Shown: one piece after another, positions 25,962 through 35,638 of the stretch
Position numbering within the stretch: the first letter of the stretch is position 1
Layout of the letters: each line of letters opens with the position of its first letter
Assembly: GCF_042649045.1 (NCBI RefSeq)
Contig: NZ_JBHSEF010000026.1
Location: forward strand, 124,001-188,000
Source of the DNA: Chryseomicrobium palamuruense
GTDB taxonomy: Bacteria > Bacillota > Bacilli > Bacillales_A > Planococcaceae
Length of the DNA stretch: 64,000 nucleotides
Reading direction: 5' to 3'
Notes under the pieces: model-generated
What the model was told of the DNA's origin: nothing
Databases searched by the model: none
What the model saw: the letters and a program-made list of their open reading frames with translations, nothing else
Position numbers and translations under genes: made by a program

Positions 25962-28295
25962 ATGACCTCACAAGATTCAACACGTTATCCGGTACTGCCG
26001 CTGCGCGGTTTGTTGGTCTTCCCATCAATGAATTTACATATTGATGTCGGCCGCAAGAAATCGATGGCAGCGCTGCAAGCCGCGATGAAAATAGATGAGA
26101 AAATTGTATTAGTTGCCCAGCGCGATATGGAAATGGACAACCCGCTCGAAAAGGACTTGTATAATGTCGGTATTTTGGTACACATTAAGCAATTAATTAA
26201 GCTGCCAAATGGCACGATGCGTGTACAAGTCGAAGGCGTTGAACGTGTTTCTTTTGTTGATTACCACGAAGAGAAGGCCTTTGATCAAGTGACTATTCAG
26301 TTCCACGCGGATGCGAAAACACCAACGCAAGAACAAGAAGCCCTTATGCGCACTCTTGTGGAAAGTTTTACGAAATTCAGTAAGCTCTCCAAACAAGTAT
26401 CGGAAGAGTCTTCCCGTGCAGCCGCGCAGATTACGCAACCTGGTCTTTTGGCAGATACTGTCGCGACACATCTTCCGCTTCGTATTTCTGACAAACAAGC
26501 AGTGTTAGAAGCCTTCGATGTGACCGAGCGTATGGTGTTCTTGATTCAAAAGCTCGAGAATGAAAAAGAAATCCTGGACATTGAAAAGAAAATCCAAGTA
26601 CGAGTAAAAAAAGCAATGGAACAAACGCAAAAAGAGTTTTACCTGCGTGAACAAATGAAAGCCATACAAACGGAACTTGGCGACAAGGACGGAAAGTCAG
26701 GCGAAGTGTCTGAACTTCGAAAGCGCATTGACGCAGCTGGTATGCCTGAAGCCGTAAAGAAAAATGTGTTGAAGGAACTTGAACGTTTTGAACGTGTACC
26801 TGCACAGTCGCCGGAAAGTGGCGTCGTCCGAAACTATTTAGAATGGATGACTTCGGTTCCTTGGTCGAAGAGAACAGAGGATGTACTCGATATCAACCGT
26901 TCGGAAGAAATCTTGAACCGTGACCATGACGGGTTAGATAAAGTAAAAGAGCGAATTTTAGAGTATCTTGCTGTACGTCAATTGACTCAATCTCTTCGCG
27001 GACCGATTCTATGTCTTGTTGGTCCGCCGGGGGTAGGGAAAACATCCCTTGCGAAATCAGTCGCAGAGTCACTGGACCGTAAATTTGTCCGTGTCGCACT
27101 TGGTGGCGTCCGAGACGAATCCGAAATCCGTGGTCACCGCCGCACATATATTGGTGCGATGCCAGGCCGTGTCATTCAAGGAATGAAAAAGGCAGGAACC
27201 ATCAATCCAGTGTTCTTACTCGATGAGATTGATAAGATGTCGAATGATTTCCGTGGAGACCCGTCTTCAGCAATGCTTGAGGTACTTGATCCGGAACAAA
27301 ACCACTCGTTCAGTGATCATTACATCGAAGAAGCATACGACTTATCGAATGTGTTATTTATCGCTACAGCGAATGATTTAGGTTCGATTCCGGGTCCACT
27401 GCGTGACCGTATGGAAGTGATTTCACTTGCCGGATACACGGAAATGGAAAAAGTTGATATTGCTGAGCACCATTTGTTGCCGAAACAAATGAAAGAACAT
27501 GGTCTGACGAAGTCAAAGTTGTCCATCAAGCGCGACGTGTTGCGTGATGTCGTCCGTTATTATACGCGTGAAGCCGGTGTTCGTTCACTCGAGCGTACGA
27601 TTGCAGGGCTTTGCCGTAAAGCTGCGTTACAACTCGTAAAAGGTGATAAGAAAAAGGTAACGATTACGGCAAAGAACTTAGAAGACTATCTTGGCAAACG
27701 GAAGTTCCGTCATGGGCAAGCGGAGAAGTCAAACCAGGTCGGTGCAGCGACGGGTCTCGCGTATACATCTGTTGGTGGGGATACACTTCAAATTGAAGTG
27801 TCGCTTTCAGCCGGTAAAGGCAAATTACTTCTTACAGGAAAATTAGGAGATGTCATGAAAGAGTCTGCGCAAACAGCGCTATCTTATGTGCGTTCTAATG
27901 CGGAAGCACTTGGCATTGATTCCGATTTCCATGAAAAATATGATATTCATATTCACGTTCCGGAAGGGGCCATTCCAAAAGACGGGCCATCTGCAGGAAT
28001 TACGATTACAACCGCACTCGTTTCCGCGTTAACAGGACGTCCTGTGAAACGAGAAGTCGGGATGACAGGCGAAGTAACTCTACGTGGTCGGGTGTTACCA
28101 ATTGGCGGACTCAAAGAAAAAACATTAAGTGCACATCGTGCTGGTATCGACACCATCATCCTACCGAAGGACAATATTCCGGACATGGATGACATTCCAG
28201 ATAGTATTCGTGAAGAATTAACGTTCCATCCCGTCTCTCAAGTGGAAGAAGTACTAGCCATCGCACTCGAGGAGGGCAATTATGCAAATTCATAA
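25962..28295 (+). CDS. lonA: ATP-dependent protease LonA
   Basis: The 777-residue AAA+ serine protease degrades misfolded and regulatory proteins. The N-terminal LON substrate domain begins RYPVLPLRGLLVFPSM; Walker A is GPPGVGKTSLAKS near residue 355, Walker B PVFLLDEIDKM, and the protease domain has the catalytic Ser in PKDGPSAGITI near 676 and the Lys in LPIGGLKEKTLSA near 718. AAAGGTGGA precedes ATG 25962. The gene overlaps ysxC by 14 bases. The forespore-specific lonB found next to lonA in B. subtilis is absent. Confidence 0.97.
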   Translation: MTSQDSTRYPVLPLRGLLVFPSMNLHIDVGRKKSMAALQAAMKIDEKIVLVAQRDMEMDNPLEKDLYNVGILVHIKQLIKLPNGTMRVQVEGVERVSFVDYHEEKAFDQVTIQFHADAKTPTQEQEALMRTLVESFTKFSKLSKQVSEESSRAAAQITQPGLLADTVATHLPLRISDKQAVLEAFDVTERMVFLIQKLENEKEILDIEKKIQVRVKKAMEQTQKEFYLREQMKAIQTELGDKDGKSGEVSELRKRIDAAGMPEAVKKNVLKELERFERVPAQSPESGVVRNYLEWMTSVPWSKRTEDVLDINRSEEILNRDHDGLDKVKERILEYLAVRQLTQSLRGPILCLVGPPGVGKTSLAKSVAESLDRKFVRVALGGVRDESEIRGHRRTYIGAMPGRVIQGMKKAGTINPVFLLDEIDKMSNDFRGDPSSAMLEVLDPEQNHSFSDHYIEEAYDLSNVLFIATANDLGSIPGPLRDRMEVISLAGYTEMEKVDIAEHHLLPKQMKEHGLTKSKLSIKRDVLRDVVRYYTREAGVRSLERTIAGLCRKAALQLVKGDKKKVTITAKNLEDYLGKRKFRHGQAEKSNQVGAATGLAYTSVGGDTLQIEVSLSAGKGKLLLTGKLGDVMKESAQTALSYVRSNAEALGIDSDFHEKYDIHIHVPEGAIPKDGPSAGITITTALVSALTGRPVKREVGMTGEVTLRGRVLPIGGLKEKTLSAHRAGIDTIILPKDNIPDMDDIPDSIREELTFHPVSQVEEVLAIALEEGNYANS

Positions 28296-28878
28296 TGTCG
28301 AACTACTGATCAGTGCTGTGCGACCAGAACAGTATCCGGAATCCGGATTACCTGAGATTGCACTGGCAGGACGTTCGAATGTCGGAAAGTCATCATTCAT
28401 CAATCGGATGATCGGACGTAAGAGCATGGCACGTATTTCATCAAAACCAGGAAAGACACAAACACTGAACTTCTATAAAATTGAAGAGCAATTAGTGTTT
28501 GTCGATGTGCCAGGATATGGTTACGCAAAAGTCTCAAAATCCGAGCGCGCAGCGTGGGGCAAAATGATTGAGACGTATTTCACTTCCCGTGAAGAGTTGA
28601 AATCGGTTGTTCTGATAGTGGACTTGCGCCACGAACCAACGAATGACGACATGATGATGTACGACTTCTTAAAGCACTACTCCATTCCATGTATCATTAT
28701 CGCCACTAAAGCCGATAAGATTCCAAAAGGAAAATGGGAGAAACACAAGAAAGTTGTCAAAGAAACGCTCGATATGGACCCATCCGATCCTCTGGTATTG
28801 TTCTCTTCAGAAACCGGCAAAGGTCACGACGAAGCGTGGGCCGAAATTCAACGAGCGATTGGTGAGAAAACAGAATAA
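28282..28878 (+). CDS. ysxC: Ribosome biogenesis GTPase YsxC/EngB
   Basis: The 198-residue TRAFAC GTPase is needed for assembly of the 50S ribosomal subunit. The G motifs are clear: G1 GRSNVGKSSFINRMI, G2 region KPGKTQTLNFY, G3 VDVPGYGYAKVS, G4 ATKADK and G5 FSSETGKG. It starts inside the end of lonA behind GAGGAGGG, showing translational coupling, as in B. subtilis lonA-ysxC. Confidence 0.96.
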   Translation: MQIHNVELLISAVRPEQYPESGLPEIALAGRSNVGKSSFINRMIGRKSMARISSKPGKTQTLNFYKIEEQLVFVDVPGYGYAKVSKSERAAWGKMIETYFTSREELKSVVLIVDLRHEPTNDDMMMYDFLKHYSIPCIIIATKADKIPKGKWEKHKKVVKETLDMDPSDPLVLFSSETGKGHDEAWAEIQRAIGEKTE

Positions 28879-28896
28879 GTCCTAAGTTTATTAATC

Positions 28897-29007
28897 ATGA
28901 ATCGGCCCAAAACCTTCGCTTTTCTGAGGGAGCACGCCGAAGCCTTCTCCGGAGGGGCTTCGACGCACTCTGACTCTCTAAAAGCCTTCGGTTTTGGGTC
29001 GATTCAT
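28897..29007. repeat. Palindromic interspersed repeat (TIR family, copy 3)
   Basis: The 111-bp element has 18-bp terminal inverted repeats, ATGAATCGGCCCAAAACC and GGTTTTGGGTCGATTCAT (17 of 18 pair). Inside, GAAGCC/GGCTTC forms a second hairpin. It shares CTTCGCTTTTCTGAGGGAGC with the copies at 17426 and 41095. Confidence 0.75.
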
Positions 29008-29055
29008 TCTCTATTTTTTTACATTGTGTAACGCTCATCGTCTATCTAGTCAGGG

Positions 29056-29208
29056 ACCCAGGGTCGGACCGTGTCGTCGTCCTACTCGGCAACCCAGGGT
29101 CGGACCGTGTCGTCGTCCTACTCGCTTTCCTACTCGGCGACCCAGGGACGGACCGTGTCGCCAACCGTGTCGCCAACCGTGTCGCCAACCGTGTCGCCAA
29201 CCGTGTCG
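29056..29208. repeat. GC-rich tandem repeats upstream of hemA (36-bp and 12-bp units)
   Basis: Two adjacent copies of a 36-bp unit beginning ACCCAGGGTCGGACCGTGTC (29056 and 29092) are followed by a third, variant copy (from 29140) whose end runs into four perfect tandem copies of CCAACCGTGTCG (29161-29208). The shared core of both unit types is ACCGTGTCG. The stretch is clearly more GC-rich than its surroundings. Open frames readable through it have only repeat composition and are not believed. The rest of the ysxC-hemA gap holds the palindromic repeat and the hemA leader. Confidence 0.85.
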
Positions 29209-29428
29209 CACATATGTTTCACGCCCAGAATCGAGGGAATACTCTGTAAAAGGGCGATGCGTTGTCGAATCTCCTTGTCTTTGCTATAATTTATTTAGAA
29301 TCATTCTAAAGTGGATTATCAAGCAATCGTTTCTTTCATACAGTGTTCACAAATACCAACGTATGAAGGGTACACACTATGGTATACTCATTACTAGTTA
29401 AATGGACGTATAAAGGAGCTATGACGCA

Positions 29429-30793
29429 ATGAACACACTTGTGGTCGGTGTCAATTACCGAACAGCGCCTGTTGAAATTCGGGAAAAGTTGTCGTTTATT
29501 GAAGCGGAACTGCCGAATGCAATGGAAGCGCTACAGGAACAAAAAAGCATATTAGAAAACGTGATTGTCTCTACGTGTAACCGTACAGAAGTCTACGCAA
29601 CTGTAGATCAGTTACACACGGGCAAATACTATATCAAACAATTCCTCGCTGCATGGTTTGACTTAAGCATCGATGAATTGTCTCGTTATGTCTTCGTTAA
29701 AGAAGAAGACGAAGCAAAGAAGCACTTGTTCAAAGTATCTGCAGGAATCGATTCGATGGTTCTTGGGGAAACACAAATTTTAGGACAAGTGAAGAAGAGC
29801 TTCCTATCCGGTCAAGAGCACGGAACAACAGGGACTGTTTTCAATCAACTGTTCAAACAAGCGGTGACGTTCGCGAAACGTGCCCATGCCGAGACAGCAA
29901 TTGGTGAAAATGCCGTATCCGTTTCGTATGCAGCAGTTGAACTTGGTAAAAAGATTTTTGGGTCGCTCAAAAACAAGCATATCGTGATTTTAGGCGCAGG
30001 AAAGATGGGCGAACTAGCCATTCAGAATCTTCATGGTTCCGGAGCGGGCAAAGTGACTGTTATCAATCGCACATTTGAAAAAGCAGAAGTCCTTGCAGAA
30101 AAGTTCAATGGACAAGCAAAACCGTTAGATGAGCTACAATGTACGCTTCTCGAAGCAGACATCTTGATCAGTTCAACAGGATCTTCGACGTACGTCATTG
30201 ATTATCAACTGATGCAGTTTGTGGATAAATTACGTAAAGGTAAGCCACTCTTTATGGTCGATATCGCGGTTCCACGTGACCTTGATCCTAAAATCGGCGA
30301 TCTTCCGAATGTGTTCTTATATGATATCGATGATTTACAAGGAATCGTCGAGGCAAACCTTGCGGAACGTAAGCGTGCAGCTTCTAAAATCGAAGAGATG
30401 ATTGAAGGTGAAATCGTTGCTTTCAATGATTGGATTGCGACGCTTGGGGTCGTTCCTGTGATCTCGGCACTTCGTAAGAGAGCAAGCTCGATTCAACAAG
30501 AGACGATGGCATCGATTGAAAACAAGATGCCAGATTTAACAGACCGTGAAAAGAAAATTTTAAACAAGCATACAAAATCCATTATTAATCAGCTATTGAA
30601 AGAGCCGATCTTACAGGCGAAAGAGCTTTCTACAAGTCCGGAAGCTGCGAAGCAATTGGCGTTGTTCCAACAAATCTTTGGCATCGAAGACGATGTGCAA
30701 GAAGAAGTGCAGTTGGCAAGCCAAAAACTTAAAGCAGCGAAATCGGTTGAAGTTGTAGAGGAAACCTCTCTTCGCGGAGAATACTCTTATTAA
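29429..30793 (+). CDS. hemA: Glutamyl-tRNA reductase
   Basis: The 454-residue enzyme reduces glutamyl-tRNA to glutamate-1-semialdehyde, the committed step of C5 haem synthesis. It begins MNTLVVGVNYRTAPVEIREK. The catalytic Cys lies in VIVSTCNRTEVYA near residue 50, the substrate loop is SAGIDSMVLGETQILGQVK, and the NADPH-binding domain has VILGAGKMGELA near 190; a C-terminal dimerisation helix follows. It is the first gene of hemAXCDBL. TATACT (29383-29388) may be its -10. Confidence 0.96.
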   Translation: MNTLVVGVNYRTAPVEIREKLSFIEAELPNAMEALQEQKSILENVIVSTCNRTEVYATVDQLHTGKYYIKQFLAAWFDLSIDELSRYVFVKEEDEAKKHLFKVSAGIDSMVLGETQILGQVKKSFLSGQEHGTTGTVFNQLFKQAVTFAKRAHAETAIGENAVSVSYAAVELGKKIFGSLKNKHIVILGAGKMGELAIQNLHGSGAGKVTVINRTFEKAEVLAEKFNGQAKPLDELQCTLLEADILISSTGSSTYVIDYQLMQFVDKLRKGKPLFMVDIAVPRDLDPKIGDLPNVFLYDIDDLQGIVEANLAERKRAASKIEEMIEGEIVAFNDWIATLGVVPVISALRKRASSIQQETMASIENKMPDLTDREKKILNKHTKSIINQLLKEPILQAKELSTSPEAAKQLALFQQIFGIEDDVQEEVQLASQKLKAAKSVEVVEETSLRGEYSY

Positions 30794-30799
30794 GCAATC

Positions 30800-30856
30800 A
30801 AAAGGCGTTTCTCAAATCTATTTATGGCATAATAGATGATAGAGAAATGCCTTTTT
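30800..30856 (+). terminator. Hairpin with T tract between hemA and hemX
   Basis: AAAGGCGTTTCTC pairs with GAGAAATGCCTTT across a 28-base loop and is followed by TTTTTC. It resembles a terminator and may attenuate transcription within the hem operon. Confidence 0.55.
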
Positions 30857-30885
30857 CTTTGGACATCTAGTAGAGGATGATTTCT

Positions 30886-31707
30886 ATGAATGACTTATGG
30901 GTATTACGGCTGCAAGAAGTCATCGTCATCATGATTGCGGCAGCCCTTGTATTTTATGTGATTGATTTTCTTAAGAAAAGTGAACGAATGAACCGCACCG
31001 GAACGATCTTGTTATCTACTGGATGGAGCATTCAAACGCTTCTCATCTTGTACCTCATCATTGGAGACGGACGTTTTCCGATTCTTTCCCTCGAAGAGGG
31101 GTTTTACTTCTATGCTTGGTTACTTCTCGGAGTAACGATTGCACTGCAAGTCATCTGGAAGTTAGACATTCCCGCATTGCTCGTCACGTGTATCGGATTT
31201 ATTTTTCTTGTGATTCACACGTTTGGTCGAGGAGCAAACACGGCTGTTACGGATTCACTGATAAGTGAATTACTCATTATTCACATCACATTCGCAATTC
31301 TAGCGTACGTGGCATTTTCCGTCTCGTTTGTGTTCTCGATCTTGTATCTCGTCTTACACCGGATGCTAAAAGAGAAGAAATGGAACGCGACATTCTCAAG
31401 ACTTCCGTCCCTCTCGCAAGCGGAATCAATGATGACGTATTCGATCATCGCAGGGATTCCTTTATTATTTGTGAGTTTATTGTTAGGCTTGGAGTGGGGC
31501 TATATTGCTATTGAAGAATTTAACTGGCTAGACGCTAAAATCGTCACATCGTTTATTTTACTCGTCCTCTACTTATTCGTTTTCATCGTCAGGGAACGAG
31601 CGAAAATCGTAGGGACGAATTATGCGTGGATTCACGTCTATGCCTTCTTGTTTGTATTAATTAATTTTTTCCTCGGAAGTTCATTTTCCGAATTTCATTT
31701 ATGGTAG
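30886..31707 (+). CDS. hemX: HemX, membrane regulator of glutamyl-tRNA reductase
   Basis: The 273-residue polytopic protein has about eight hydrophobic helices and belongs to the CcsA/HemX cytochrome c assembly-like family (FYAWLLLGVTIALQVIWKLD; NYAWIHVYAFLFVLINFF). In B. subtilis HemX lowers the amount of HemA protein. The ATG at 30886 follows GAGG at 9 bases; an ATG at 30877 overlaps that site. hemC follows after 18 bases. Confidence 0.9.
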   Translation: MNDLWVLRLQEVIVIMIAAALVFYVIDFLKKSERMNRTGTILLSTGWSIQTLLILYLIIGDGRFPILSLEEGFYFYAWLLLGVTIALQVIWKLDIPALLVTCIGFIFLVIHTFGRGANTAVTDSLISELLIIHITFAILAYVAFSVSFVFSILYLVLHRMLKEKKWNATFSRLPSLSQAESMMTYSIIAGIPLLFVSLLLGLEWGYIAIEEFNWLDAKIVTSFILLVLYLFVFIVRERAKIVGTNYAWIHVYAFLFVLINFFLGSSFSEFHLW

Positions 31708-31725
31708 CAGAAAGGTTGGAGCAAA

Positions 31726-32655
31726 ATGCGCAAAATTATTGTCGGATCTCGCCGAAGCAAACTCGCTTTATGGCAGACAAACTGGTTTATTGATCAACTG
31801 AAGAAGAGTGGAGCACCGTTCGAGTTTGAAATCAAAGAAATCGTTACAAAAGGTGATAAGATTCTCGATGTGACGTTATCGAAAGTCGGTGGTAAAGGAT
31901 TATTCGTGAAAGAAATCGAGCAAGCTCTTTATGATAAAGAAATCGATTTCGCTGTACACAGCATGAAAGATATGCCAGCAGAAATGCCAGAAGGTCTTGT
32001 CATCGGCTGTATTCCGGAACGCGTAGATGAGCGTGATGCGCTTATCTCAAACAACCATGTAAAACTTGCTGACCTGCCTGTTGGAGCCGTTGTGGGAACA
32101 AGCAGCTTACGTCGTAGTGCACAGATTCTGTTGCAACGTCCGGATGTGGAAATTAAATGGATCCGCGGAAACGTCGATACACGGTTAGCAAAATTAAAAG
32201 CAGGCGAGTACGATGCCATCATCTTAGCCGCTGCAGGACTTAAGCGTCTTGGATGGTCCGATGACACGGTAACGGAATATTTAGAAACCGATATGTGCAT
32301 TCCAGCTGTAGGGCAAGGAGCTCTTGCTATTGAGTGTCGCTCAGAAGACCAAGAACTGCTTGATGCACTTGCGAAATTGACAGATGCGGGTACGTGGACT
32401 GCTGTTGAAGCGGAGCGAGCATTCTTATCCGCTATGGACGGCGGATGCCAAGTGCCAATTGCGGGCCACGCAACTGTTAATGGTGAAGAAATCACGATGA
32501 CAGGACTTGTGGCAGCACCAGATGCTTCTGTCGTCTATAAAGAAACACGTACGGGCACCGATGCCGTTAAACTCGGACAAGAAATTGCTGAAATCTTGAC
32601 GAAAGAAGGGGCTTACGACCTCATTCAACGCGTCAAAGAACAGGCCGATGTCTAA
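31726..32655 (+). CDS. hemC: Porphobilinogen deaminase (hydroxymethylbilane synthase)
   Basis: The 309-residue enzyme condenses four porphobilinogens. It has KIIVGSRRSKLALWQTNWF at the N terminus, TKGDKILDVTLSKVGGKGLF, DFAVHSMKDMP, GTSSLRRSAQ and IRGNVDTRL in the substrate site, and the cysteine for the dipyrromethane cofactor in MDGGCQVPIAGHA near residue 240. It overlaps hemD by 8 bases. A long antisense frame across it is not believed to be coding. Confidence 0.97.
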   Translation: MRKIIVGSRRSKLALWQTNWFIDQLKKSGAPFEFEIKEIVTKGDKILDVTLSKVGGKGLFVKEIEQALYDKEIDFAVHSMKDMPAEMPEGLVIGCIPERVDERDALISNNHVKLADLPVGAVVGTSSLRRSAQILLQRPDVEIKWIRGNVDTRLAKLKAGEYDAIILAAAGLKRLGWSDDTVTEYLETDMCIPAVGQGALAIECRSEDQELLDALAKLTDAGTWTAVEAERAFLSAMDGGCQVPIAGHATVNGEEITMTGLVAAPDASVVYKETRTGTDAVKLGQEIAEILTKEGAYDLIQRVKEQADV

Positions 32656-33349
32656 TTTCATTTTAACGAACCAACTGCATGATCCGGAGTTCCTTGAAAA
32701 AATCGAGGCTTCCGGATTTCGTGCTGTCCATTATCCGTTGATTGAAACAGAACCAGTTAAGATGACGAAAGAAGGGATTTCGCAACTGCTTGCTTGCGAC
32801 TGGTTGCTTTTCACAAGCCAAACAGCGGTACATGCCTTTTTTCAACAAGTCACACAACCACTCTGGCATCAGTTCGCAGTTGTTGGGACGAAGACGGCAA
32901 CAGCTTTAAAAGAGTATGGTTACTCCGCTTCTTTCATCCCATCGACTTTCAGTGCAGACCGCTTTGTCGAGGAGTGGAATGCGGTCCAGCCTTCTGGAAG
33001 TAGAGTCGGTTTTTGCAAGGGGAATCTCGCAAAACCTACGATTGAAGAGGGACTGGATGCCTTAGTCACGGCTGTGGTTGTCTACAAAACGACAGACAGG
33101 CCAGAGCATATAGAAGCAATCAACAAGTTATGTTTGAATGAGCCGGAATCGACCCTCGTTTTTGCCAGCCCTTCCGGAGTCAAGGTGTTTCAAGAAGCGG
33201 GTGGCAAGATTGCCCCGGACACCATTGTCTGTGCGATTGGCCATGTCACGAAACAGGCTCTTGAAGAAGCAGGACTGCCGGTTCATGTCATGCCGGAACG
33301 CTATACTTTAGAAGATGTACTACTCGAACGCTTACAATATAAGGAGTGA
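32648..33349 (+). CDS. hemD: Uroporphyrinogen-III synthase
   Basis: The 233-residue enzyme cyclises hydroxymethylbilane with inversion of ring D. This family is very divergent; the supporting features are the two-domain pattern, the LLFTSQTAVHAFF and LVFASPSGVKVFQEAGG segments, and AIGHVTKQALEEAGLPVHVMPE near the C terminus. It lies between hemC and hemB, with its start inside hemC, which fixes its identity. Confidence 0.9.
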   Translation: MSNFILTNQLHDPEFLEKIEASGFRAVHYPLIETEPVKMTKEGISQLLACDWLLFTSQTAVHAFFQQVTQPLWHQFAVVGTKTATALKEYGYSASFIPSTFSADRFVEEWNAVQPSGSRVGFCKGNLAKPTIEEGLDALVTAVVVYKTTDRPEHIEAINKLCLNEPESTLVFASPSGVKVFQEAGGKIAPDTIVCAIGHVTKQALEEAGLPVHVMPERYTLEDVLLERLQYKE

Positions 33350-33354
33350 TTTCC

Positions 33355-34335
33355 ATGCAACCTACATTTACCCGTCACCGCCGCTTACGAACATCAGAAG
33401 CGATGCGCGCATTAGTAAAAGAAACCTATTTGCACAAAGAAGATCTGATCTACCCGTTATTTGTGGCAGAAGGAGAAAACCGTAAGACGGAAGTATCATC
33501 GATGCCGGGCGTGTACCAGTTTTCACTCGATCGACTAGGGGAAGAGCTTGATGAAGTGGTGAAACTCGGTATTCAATCCATCATCTTATTCGGTCTTCCC
33601 GCTGAAAAAGATGAAGTAGGAAGTGGTGCTTACCACAACCACGGCATCATTCAAGAAGCTACCCGCTTAGTGAAAGAGCGTCATCCCGAACTGCTCGTCA
33701 TTGCGGATACATGCCTATGTGAATACACAAGCCATGGTCACTGTGGTGTAGTTGACGCGCACGAGCGTATCGTCAATGATGACTCACTAAATCTCCTTGC
33801 GATAACGGCTGTGAGTCAAGCAGAAGCGGGAGCGGACATTATTGCTCCGTCGAACATGATGGACGGATTCGTTGCTGTGATTCGAAAAGCTCTTGATGAC
33901 GCTGGGTATCACGATATTCCCATCATGTCGTATGCGGTTAAATATGCATCTGGCTACTACGGGCCATTCCGTGAAGCAGCGGACGGTGCACCGAAGTTTG
34001 GGGACCGTAAAACGTATCAAATGGATTATTCAAATCGTTTAGAAGCACTTCGTGAAGCACAATCGGACGTTGATGAAGGAGCAGACTTCTTAATTGTAAA
34101 GCCTGCACTAAGCTACTTAGACATCATCCGTGACGTGCGAAATGCGCATAATCTTCCGATTGTCGCATATAACGTGAGCGGTGAGTATGCGATGGTGAAA
34201 GCCGCTGCCATCAATGATTGGATTGACGAGAAATCAGTCGTCATGGAAACCATGACAAGCATGAAACGTGCGGGTGCGGATCTTATTTTGACGTACCACG
34301 CAAAAGACGTCGCGAAATGGTTGGAGGAGAAGTAA
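33355..34335 (+). CDS. hemB: Delta-aminolevulinic acid dehydratase (porphobilinogen synthase)
   Basis: The 326-residue enzyme condenses two 5-aminolevulinates. The zinc-binding cysteines are in VIADTCLCEYTSHGHCGVV near residue 120. The active-site lysines lie in MSYAVKYASGYYGPFR and FLIVKPALSYLDIIRD. The ATG at 33355 follows AAGGAGTG. The Cys-rich motif indicates the zinc-dependent class. The stop is adjacent to the hemL start with no gap. Confidence 0.97.
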   Translation: MQPTFTRHRRLRTSEAMRALVKETYLHKEDLIYPLFVAEGENRKTEVSSMPGVYQFSLDRLGEELDEVVKLGIQSIILFGLPAEKDEVGSGAYHNHGIIQEATRLVKERHPELLVIADTCLCEYTSHGHCGVVDAHERIVNDDSLNLLAITAVSQAEAGADIIAPSNMMDGFVAVIRKALDDAGYHDIPIMSYAVKYASGYYGPFREAADGAPKFGDRKTYQMDYSNRLEALREAQSDVDEGADFLIVKPALSYLDIIRDVRNAHNLPIVAYNVSGEYAMVKAAAINDWIDEKSVVMETMTSMKRAGADLILTYHAKDVAKWLEEK

Positions 34336-35628
34336 ATGACAAAATCGTACACGAAATCACACGAAGCATTCACCGAAGCGAAAGACTTGATGCCAGGTGG
34401 CGTTAATAGTCCCGTACGTGCATTTAAGTCTGTAAACATGGAACCGATTTTCATGGAAAAAGGAAAAGGGGCTATCGTCACAGACATCGATGGCAATGAT
34501 TATATTGACTACGTTCTTTCATGGGGTCCTCTTATTTTAGGGCATACGGACGAAAAGGTTGTCTCAGAAATTCAACGTGTGGCTGAGCTCGGTTCAAGTT
34601 TCGGTGCATCCACACTGATTGAAAACGAAATGGCGAAACTTGTAATGGAACGCGTGCCATCGATTGAAATGATTCGTATGGTATCTTCAGGTACAGAAGC
34701 GACGATGTCTGCACTTCGTTTAGCGCGAGGCTTCACAGGCCGCAATAAGATTTTAAAGTTTGAAGGCAGCTACCACGGACATGGGGACAGCTTGTTGATC
34801 AAAGCAGGGTCTGGTGTGGCGACACTTGGACTCCCTGATTCACCTGGTGTACCGGAATCGGTAGCGAAAAACACATTAGCGGTGCCATTCAATGATTTAG
34901 AAGCCGTGAAAGAAGCATTCCGATTATATGGAGACGATATCGCAGCAATCATCACAGAACCAGTGGCAGGAAACATGGGTGTCGTCCCACCTCAACCTGG
35001 ATTCTTAGAAGGCCTACGCGAGATCACCTCTGAACACGGTGCCCTTCTTATTTTTGATGAAGTCATGACCGGATTCCGCGTCGATTATGGGTGTGCTCAA
35101 GGCTACTACAATGTGAAGCCAGATCTTACGTGTCTTGGTAAAGTTATCGGAGGCGGCCTACCAGTAGGTGCATTCGGTGGACACCGTGACATCATGGAGC
35201 AAATCGCACCTGCAGGTTCCGTCTACCAAGCAGGTACGTTATCTGGGAACCCACTTGCGATGGCAGCAGGGTACGCAACACTTTCTCAACTAACACCGGA
35301 AAGCTACAAGCATTTCCAAAAGCTTGGCGACCGTCTTGAAGAAGGTTTCCGTCGCGTTGCGTCGGAATTTGATATCCCGCACACCGTGAACCGTGCAGGC
35401 TCGATGATCGGCTTCTTCTTCACCAATGAAGAAGTAATTAACTATGACAAGGCGAAAACATCTGACCTCGCATTGTTTGCAGATGTTTACAAACTCATGG
35501 CCGAGCAAGGCGTCTACTTGCCACCGTCTCAGTTTGAAGGATTGTTCTTATCGACCGCACACACGGAAGAGCACATCGATCAAACAATTGAAGCGTTCCG
35601 TAAGGCATTTGAGCAGTTGAAGAAATAA
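34336..35628 (+). CDS. hemL: Glutamate-1-semialdehyde 2,1-aminomutase
   Basis: The 430-residue PLP enzyme makes 5-aminolevulinate. It has the GGVNSPVRAF segment at the N terminus, MVSSGTEATMSALRLARG, SYHGHGDSLL, the Asp of LLIFDEVMTGFRV and the PLP lysine in CLGKVIGGGLPVGAFGG near residue 265. It starts directly after the hemB stop and ends the hem operon; a terminator follows. Confidence 0.97.
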   Translation: MTKSYTKSHEAFTEAKDLMPGGVNSPVRAFKSVNMEPIFMEKGKGAIVTDIDGNDYIDYVLSWGPLILGHTDEKVVSEIQRVAELGSSFGASTLIENEMAKLVMERVPSIEMIRMVSSGTEATMSALRLARGFTGRNKILKFEGSYHGHGDSLLIKAGSGVATLGLPDSPGVPESVAKNTLAVPFNDLEAVKEAFRLYGDDIAAIITEPVAGNMGVVPPQPGFLEGLREITSEHGALLIFDEVMTGFRVDYGCAQGYYNVKPDLTCLGKVIGGGLPVGAFGGHRDIMEQIAPAGSVYQAGTLSGNPLAMAAGYATLSQLTPESYKHFQKLGDRLEEGFRRVASEFDIPHTVNRAGSMIGFFFTNEEVINYDKAKTSDLALFADVYKLMAEQGVYLPPSQFEGLFLSTAHTEEHIDQTIEAFRKAFEQLKK

Positions 35629-35638
35629 TACATGACAA

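Noticed and set aside
28994..29401. Long plus-strand frames (135 and 72 codons) across the tandem repeats before hemA
   Set aside because: The translations are just the repeats read in frame (RRPTR, PTVSPTVS); there is no ribosome binding site and no protein-like sequence.
31929..32495. 188-codon antisense frame across hemC
   Set aside because: hemC is unambiguous on the other strand; the frame has Ser/Arg/Thr-rich shadow composition and no ribosome binding site.
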